Shown piece after piece: positions 58,538-64,000 of a stretch of DNA of 64,000 bases (its first letter is position 1; each line of letters begins with the position of its first letter). The notes beneath the pieces are model-generated. The model worked only from the letters and a program-made list of their open reading frames with translations. It did no database searches and was not told the DNA's origin. A program made the translations under genes and the position numbers. The DNA is from DASPHG01 sp035629775 (GTDB lineage: Bacteria; Actinomycetota; Thermoleophilia; Solirubrobacterales; Thermoleophilaceae), in NCBI GenBank assembly GCA_035629775.1, contig DASPHG010000007.1, positions 23,770 to 87,769 on the forward strand, given 5' to 3'.

Positions 58538-60722
58538 CGTCGGGCGGTTCTACGGTGGTTCCCCCCGCCGACGCCGGCTGCGGCGGCCCGATCAGCGGCG
58601 TGGCGTTAGGCGCCGGCGGCCCGATCGCGGGCGGCGGTGGCGGCAGGACGGCCACCACGAGCGGGGTGCCCGTCGCGCTCGCCGAGCGCGACGCCACGTC
58701 GCCCAGGGTCGCGCCGGCCGTCACGCGCGTCTCGTACGGGTCGAGCGCGAGGACCCGGCGCGCGCTCTCGATCCGGGCCGGGGCGTCGTCCACGAAGCTC
58801 TGCACCGAGAAGGCGCGCAACCAGGCGTCCGGGTTCTCGGGCTGCCGCTCCACCGCCTCCTCGGCCAGGTCGGCGACCTCCCCCAGACGCCCGCGGCGCT
58901 GTGCGATCGCGATCGCGGACACGACGGGCTCCACTGACAGCGGGTTGAGCTGCATCGCCTCCTCGGCCCGCTTCGCGGCCTCGCGCAGCGCGCGCTCGTC
59001 TCCGACCGAGCTGAGCAGGGCCGCCTCGGCGGCCTTGTCCTCCGCCAGCCAGGGCAGGTATGCCGACGCCGCCAGGCCGGCGAGGACCAGCGCCCCGGCG
59101 AGGAGCCCGGCCGCGCGCGGCCCCGCCGAGGCGCGCGCGTCGTCCGCCGGCGGGACGGCCTCGACCGCGTCGCTGGCCCCGGGCGGGCGGGCGGCGAGGA
59201 CCCCCAGGAAGACGAGCATGGGCAGCGTGACCCCCGGGATGTCCGAGTCCCAGTCGAACCACATGTGGACGCCCCAGCCGATCGAGGCGCCGGCGAGCGC
59301 CGCGACGTAGAGGCGCTCGCGACCGTCCGCGCGGCGCACCCGGCCGGCGGCCGCCCACCCAAGCAGCCCGAGGCCGCCCAGCGCGAGCAGCGCGCCCACG
59401 AGGCCCGTCTCCGCGAGGAGCTGGAGCGGGACACTGTGGGCCTGGCGCACCGAGAGCTGGTCCGAGCGATAGCGCCGGTGGACGAGCGGGAACGAACCCG
59501 CCCCCCAGCCGCGCACCGGCTCGTCCGAGAAGGCGCCCACGGCCTCGCGCCACCAGACCCAGCGGTTCCCCGAGTTCGAGCGCAGCACGCGGGACGGATC
59601 GGTCTGCTCGTCCTGCTTGGTCGCCGTGAAGTCGTCCCAGCTCCGCTCGATCGTGCCCGTGACCCCGCGCTCCGAGACGGCGAGGGCGCCCACCGCCAGC
59701 GCGAGCCCGACCGCGGCGGCGGCGATCGCCGTTCGCGCGTTCGCCCAGCGCCGCGGCAGCCGCGCTTCGCCGAGACGGGCGTCGGCGGCGGCCAGCCGCC
59801 GCGCCGCGGCGGCCGCCAGGCCGCAGCCCAGGAGCAGAGCGCCCAGCAGGATCAGGCCGTCGTCCGACCGCTCGCCGAGCGACATGCCGTCGGCGGTCAG
59901 GTCGTCGCGCACGACGGCGACGAGGTACGCGGGCACGGCGGCGGCGATCCCGAGCGCGGCGTGAGCGGTCAGGCGGAGGCGGTCGGGGCCCATCGCGACC
60001 AGCGCGCCCAGGGCGACGAGCGTCGCGAGGATCCCCCCGCGCGAGTAGGTGAGGCCCAGCGTGACGAGCACGAGCACGAGCGCCACCGTCGAGAGGCTCC
60101 GCGCGCGCGGACGGGAGTCCGGGTCCGCCGCGATCCGGACCGCGAGCGGCGCCGCGAGCACGCATACGAGGCCGAGCGCGTTCCAGTAGCCCAGTGGCGC
60201 GCGCACGCGCGAGAAGTCGCTCGTGTGGTCGAGGTCGAGCAGGCCCGGGATCTCGACCCACGGGAGCACCTTGCCGCCGAGGGCGTAGAGCGCGACAGCG
60301 GTCGCGACGACGAGATAGGCGCCGGCCGTCCGCCGCGGCGCCTCGCGGAGGCTCGATCCCAGCACGAGGGCGAGCGCGACGACGAGCGCGTAGGTGGCCC
60401 ACCGGTTGAGCTGGACCCAGCTCAGGTCGGGCGCGATCGACCAGCCGATGCTCCAGCCGGACCACGCCGCGAACACCACGAGCAGGGCGAGCCCGGCGAG
60501 CGCCTGGACCGGTGCGCGGAGGCCGATCCGCGGCGAGAACAGGAGCCCGGCGAGGGCCACGAGGGCGAGCGCGCAGACCGCGATCTGGAGCCCGGCCTCG
60601 TTCTGGAGCGAGGTCGCACCCTCCGAGAAGAGCGCCCACGCGCACAGCGCCGCCAGCGCGACGCCGAGCATGGCGGCGCCCGCGGGGCGCCGGGGCGCCG
60701 CCGGCTCGAGGGGGTCGGACAC
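58497..60722 (-). CDS. O-antigen ligase-like membrane protein with TPR-like C-terminus (third copy)
   Basis: 741 aa, GTG start. About 12 hydrophobic helices to residue 560. The large loop has GWGAGSFPLVHRRY and LSVRQAHSVPLQLLAETG, with the key His in AHS, matching the ligase at 14278-16122. The C-terminal part (about 590-690) has TPR-like helices (LREAAKRAEEAMQLNPLSVE, LADLAEEAVERQPENPDAWL) and ends in a Pro-rich tail (VLPPPPPAIGPPAPNATPL). It would transfer lipid-linked glycan to an acceptor or polymerise it. Its 3' end overlaps the epimerase gene by 41 bp. Confidence 0.85.
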   Translation of the reverse strand: MSDPLEPAAPRRPAGAAMLGVALAALCAWALFSEGATSLQNEAGLQIAVCALALVALAGLLFSPRIGLRAPVQALAGLALLVVFAAWSGWSIGWSIAPDLSWVQLNRWATYALVVALALVLGSSLREAPRRTAGAYLVVATAVALYALGGKVLPWVEIPGLLDLDHTSDFSRVRAPLGYWNALGLVCVLAAPLAVRIAADPDSRPRARSLSTVALVLVLVTLGLTYSRGGILATLVALGALVAMGPDRLRLTAHAALGIAAAVPAYLVAVVRDDLTADGMSLGERSDDGLILLGALLLGCGLAAAAARRLAAADARLGEARLPRRWANARTAIAAAAVGLALAVGALAVSERGVTGTIERSWDDFTATKQDEQTDPSRVLRSNSGNRWVWWREAVGAFSDEPVRGWGAGSFPLVHRRYRSDQLSVRQAHSVPLQLLAETGLVGALLALGGLGLLGWAAAGRVRRADGRERLYVAALAGASIGWGVHMWFDWDSDIPGVTLPMLVFLGVLAARPPGASDAVEAVPPADDARASAGPRAAGLLAGALVLAGLAASAYLPWLAEDKAAEAALLSSVGDERALREAAKRAEEAMQLNPLSVEPVVSAIAIAQRRGRLGEVADLAEEAVERQPENPDAWLRAFSVQSFVDDAPARIESARRVLALDPYETRVTAGATLGDVASRSASATGTPLVVAVLPPPPPAIGPPAPNATPLIGPPQPASAGGTTVEPPDVSEESRESAPDRP

Positions 60723-60773
60723 GCGCGCATTGTGCCGCCTCGACCCTCATCGGCGGTCGCTACCCTCGATGAG

Positions 60774-61388
60774 GTGAGGGTTGTCCGCCTGATACCCGCG
60801 CTGAGCGTGCTCGTCGCGCTCGCGCTCCCCGGGGCCGCAGCGGCTCAGGAGGACTTCCAGCAGATCTTCAACGACTACAAGGGCGACGGCACGATCGACG
60901 GCTGCTACCGGCCCGATCAGCTGCACAACGCCGGGCAGGGGATCCCCCCGGACATCCAGCAGTACGCGCCGGGGTTCGGGGACGCGCTCACGACCGCCGG
61001 CGCCCAGTGCGGGTCGGACACGCCCGCGCCGACCGGCCCGGTGGGGACCGACGAGGAGGAGGTGCCGCCGACCGTCGTCTCCGCCGGCACGCCGGGCCCC
61101 GGCGCACCCCAGATCGAGAAGACGAAGGCCGTGCCGGAGCCGCCCGCGCCGAAGGTGGCGGCGGAGGCCGTCCCGACCGAGCTCGCGGCGCCCAACCTGG
61201 CGACCGCCGCCGTCGCGAGCGAGACGCCCGGCGCGCTCGTCGCGCTGCTGGTGGCGGCAGGCATCGCGGTGCTGCTCTCGCTCGCCTGGACCGTGGCGTG
61301 GTTCATGGGCTGGAGCCCCGAGCGCCTCACGAAGCCGCTATTCGCGACGTTTGAGTCGGTGTGGGACCGTCTCTCGCCCGGTCGCTAG
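60774..61388 (+). CDS. Secreted, C-terminally membrane-anchored small protein
   Basis: 204 aa from GTG 60774 (VRVVRLIPALSVLVALALPG). Signal peptide to AAAAQ, then a polar region with two Cys (GTIDGCYRPDQLHNAGQGIP, TTAGAQCGSDTPAPTG), a Pro/Ala/Glu-rich linker, and a C-terminal helix ALVALLVAAGIAVLLSLAW followed by a short basic tail. Architecture and divergent placement beside a ligase-like gene match 16144-16620. No known domain. Confidence 0.75.
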   Translation: MRVVRLIPALSVLVALALPGAAAAQEDFQQIFNDYKGDGTIDGCYRPDQLHNAGQGIPPDIQQYAPGFGDALTTAGAQCGSDTPAPTGPVGTDEEEVPPTVVSAGTPGPGAPQIEKTKAVPEPPAPKVAAEAVPTELAAPNLATAAVASETPGALVALLVAAGIAVLLSLAWTVAWFMGWSPERLTKPLFATFESVWDRLSPGR

Positions 61389-61531
61389 CTCTACAATTAC
61401 CTCAGCCGCCGCCGTTTCCGAAGATCCTCGTTTTGCAGGGATTTCCTCGGTTACGTCCGGGAGCCGTCGTAGCGTTATCTCCCCCCTTTGATCAGGGGTT
61501 TGTACGCCCGCAAGACGCTTAGGAGAGACTC
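61389..61531. other. Intergenic region upstream of nrdJ
   Basis: 143 bp, visibly AT-richer than average. Contains an inverted repeat CCCCT-TTGATC-AGGGG at 61483-61498, about 34 bp before the nrdJ ATG. No cobalamin riboswitch B12-box and no clear NrdR box could be recognised. Confidence 0.4.

Positions 61532-64000
<2,469 letters not shown>

Noticed and set aside
61389..61531. Cobalamin riboswitch upstream of the B12-dependent ribonucleotide reductase
   Set aside because: The region is only 143 bp and no B12-box-like conserved sequence was seen; only a short CCCCT/AGGGG inverted repeat is present.

Overview
The window is one continuous, very GC-rich bacterial chromosome segment. Dense stop/start overlaps, frequent GTG/TTG starts, a class II (B12-dependent) ribonucleotide reductase, HD-GYP/GGDEF signalling and a small secreted family of the LTFANxVSxLALFVALGGSA type together suggest an actinobacterium, most likely class Thermoleophilia (Solirubrobacterales/Gaiellales-like). 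The taxonomic call is inference. No 16S gene, CRISPR array or recognisable insertion sequence is present.

Region 1 (1-25 kb) is a large cell-surface polysaccharide locus. It holds GT2 and GT4 glycosyltransferases, a methyltransferase, a Wzz/tyrosine-autokinase fusion, a hexapeptide acyltransferase, a Wzx-like flippase, two Wzy/O-antigen-ligase-like proteins, an ABC-2 exporter pair (Wzm/Wzt-like), a polysaccharide deacetylase, two secreted clan-A-type glycoside hydrolases and an initiating polyprenyl glycosylphosphotransferase. It also holds an unusual divergent pair: a zinc-ribbon/methyltransferase-like/APH-like protein facing a nucleotidyltransferase/thymidylate-kinase-like fusion.

Region 2 (25-29 kb, minus strand) is rpmG-secE-nusG-rplK-rplA-rplJ-rplL, closed by a strong bidirectional hairpin; rpoBC does not follow. 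L10 and SecE carry long acidic extensions. Region 3 (29-36 kb) has a PhoD-like phosphatase, an acidic disordered protein, and a lipid/envelope operon (L,D-transpeptidase lipoprotein, patatin, PlsC-like acyltransferase, SRPBCC/acyl-CoA-synthetase fusion).

Region 4 (36-38.6 kb) is the most striking spot. A tRNA-Thr(GGT) and a perfect 24-nt copy of its 3' end flank a 1.4-kb segment with one secreted-protein gene. The displaced copy lies inside the L,D-transpeptidase signal-peptide coding region, and the segment supplies that gene's present start codon. Removing the segment would put the transpeptidase in frame with an ATG inside the tRNA gene.

Region 5 (38.6-49.7 kb) has tRNA-Tyr, the primary sigma factor, pgsA/DedA-type membrane genes, a LuxR-family LAL regulator, a secreted protein, two c-di-GMP proteins and a beta-lactamase-fold protein. 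Region 6 (49.7-64 kb) has a second initiating glycosylphosphotransferase, two epimerases, an FAD oxidoreductase/UBP-zinc-finger pair, tRNA-Thr(CGT), a cupin, holB, tmk, a third ligase-like protein with a divergent anchored partner, and nrdJ, which runs off the window end.
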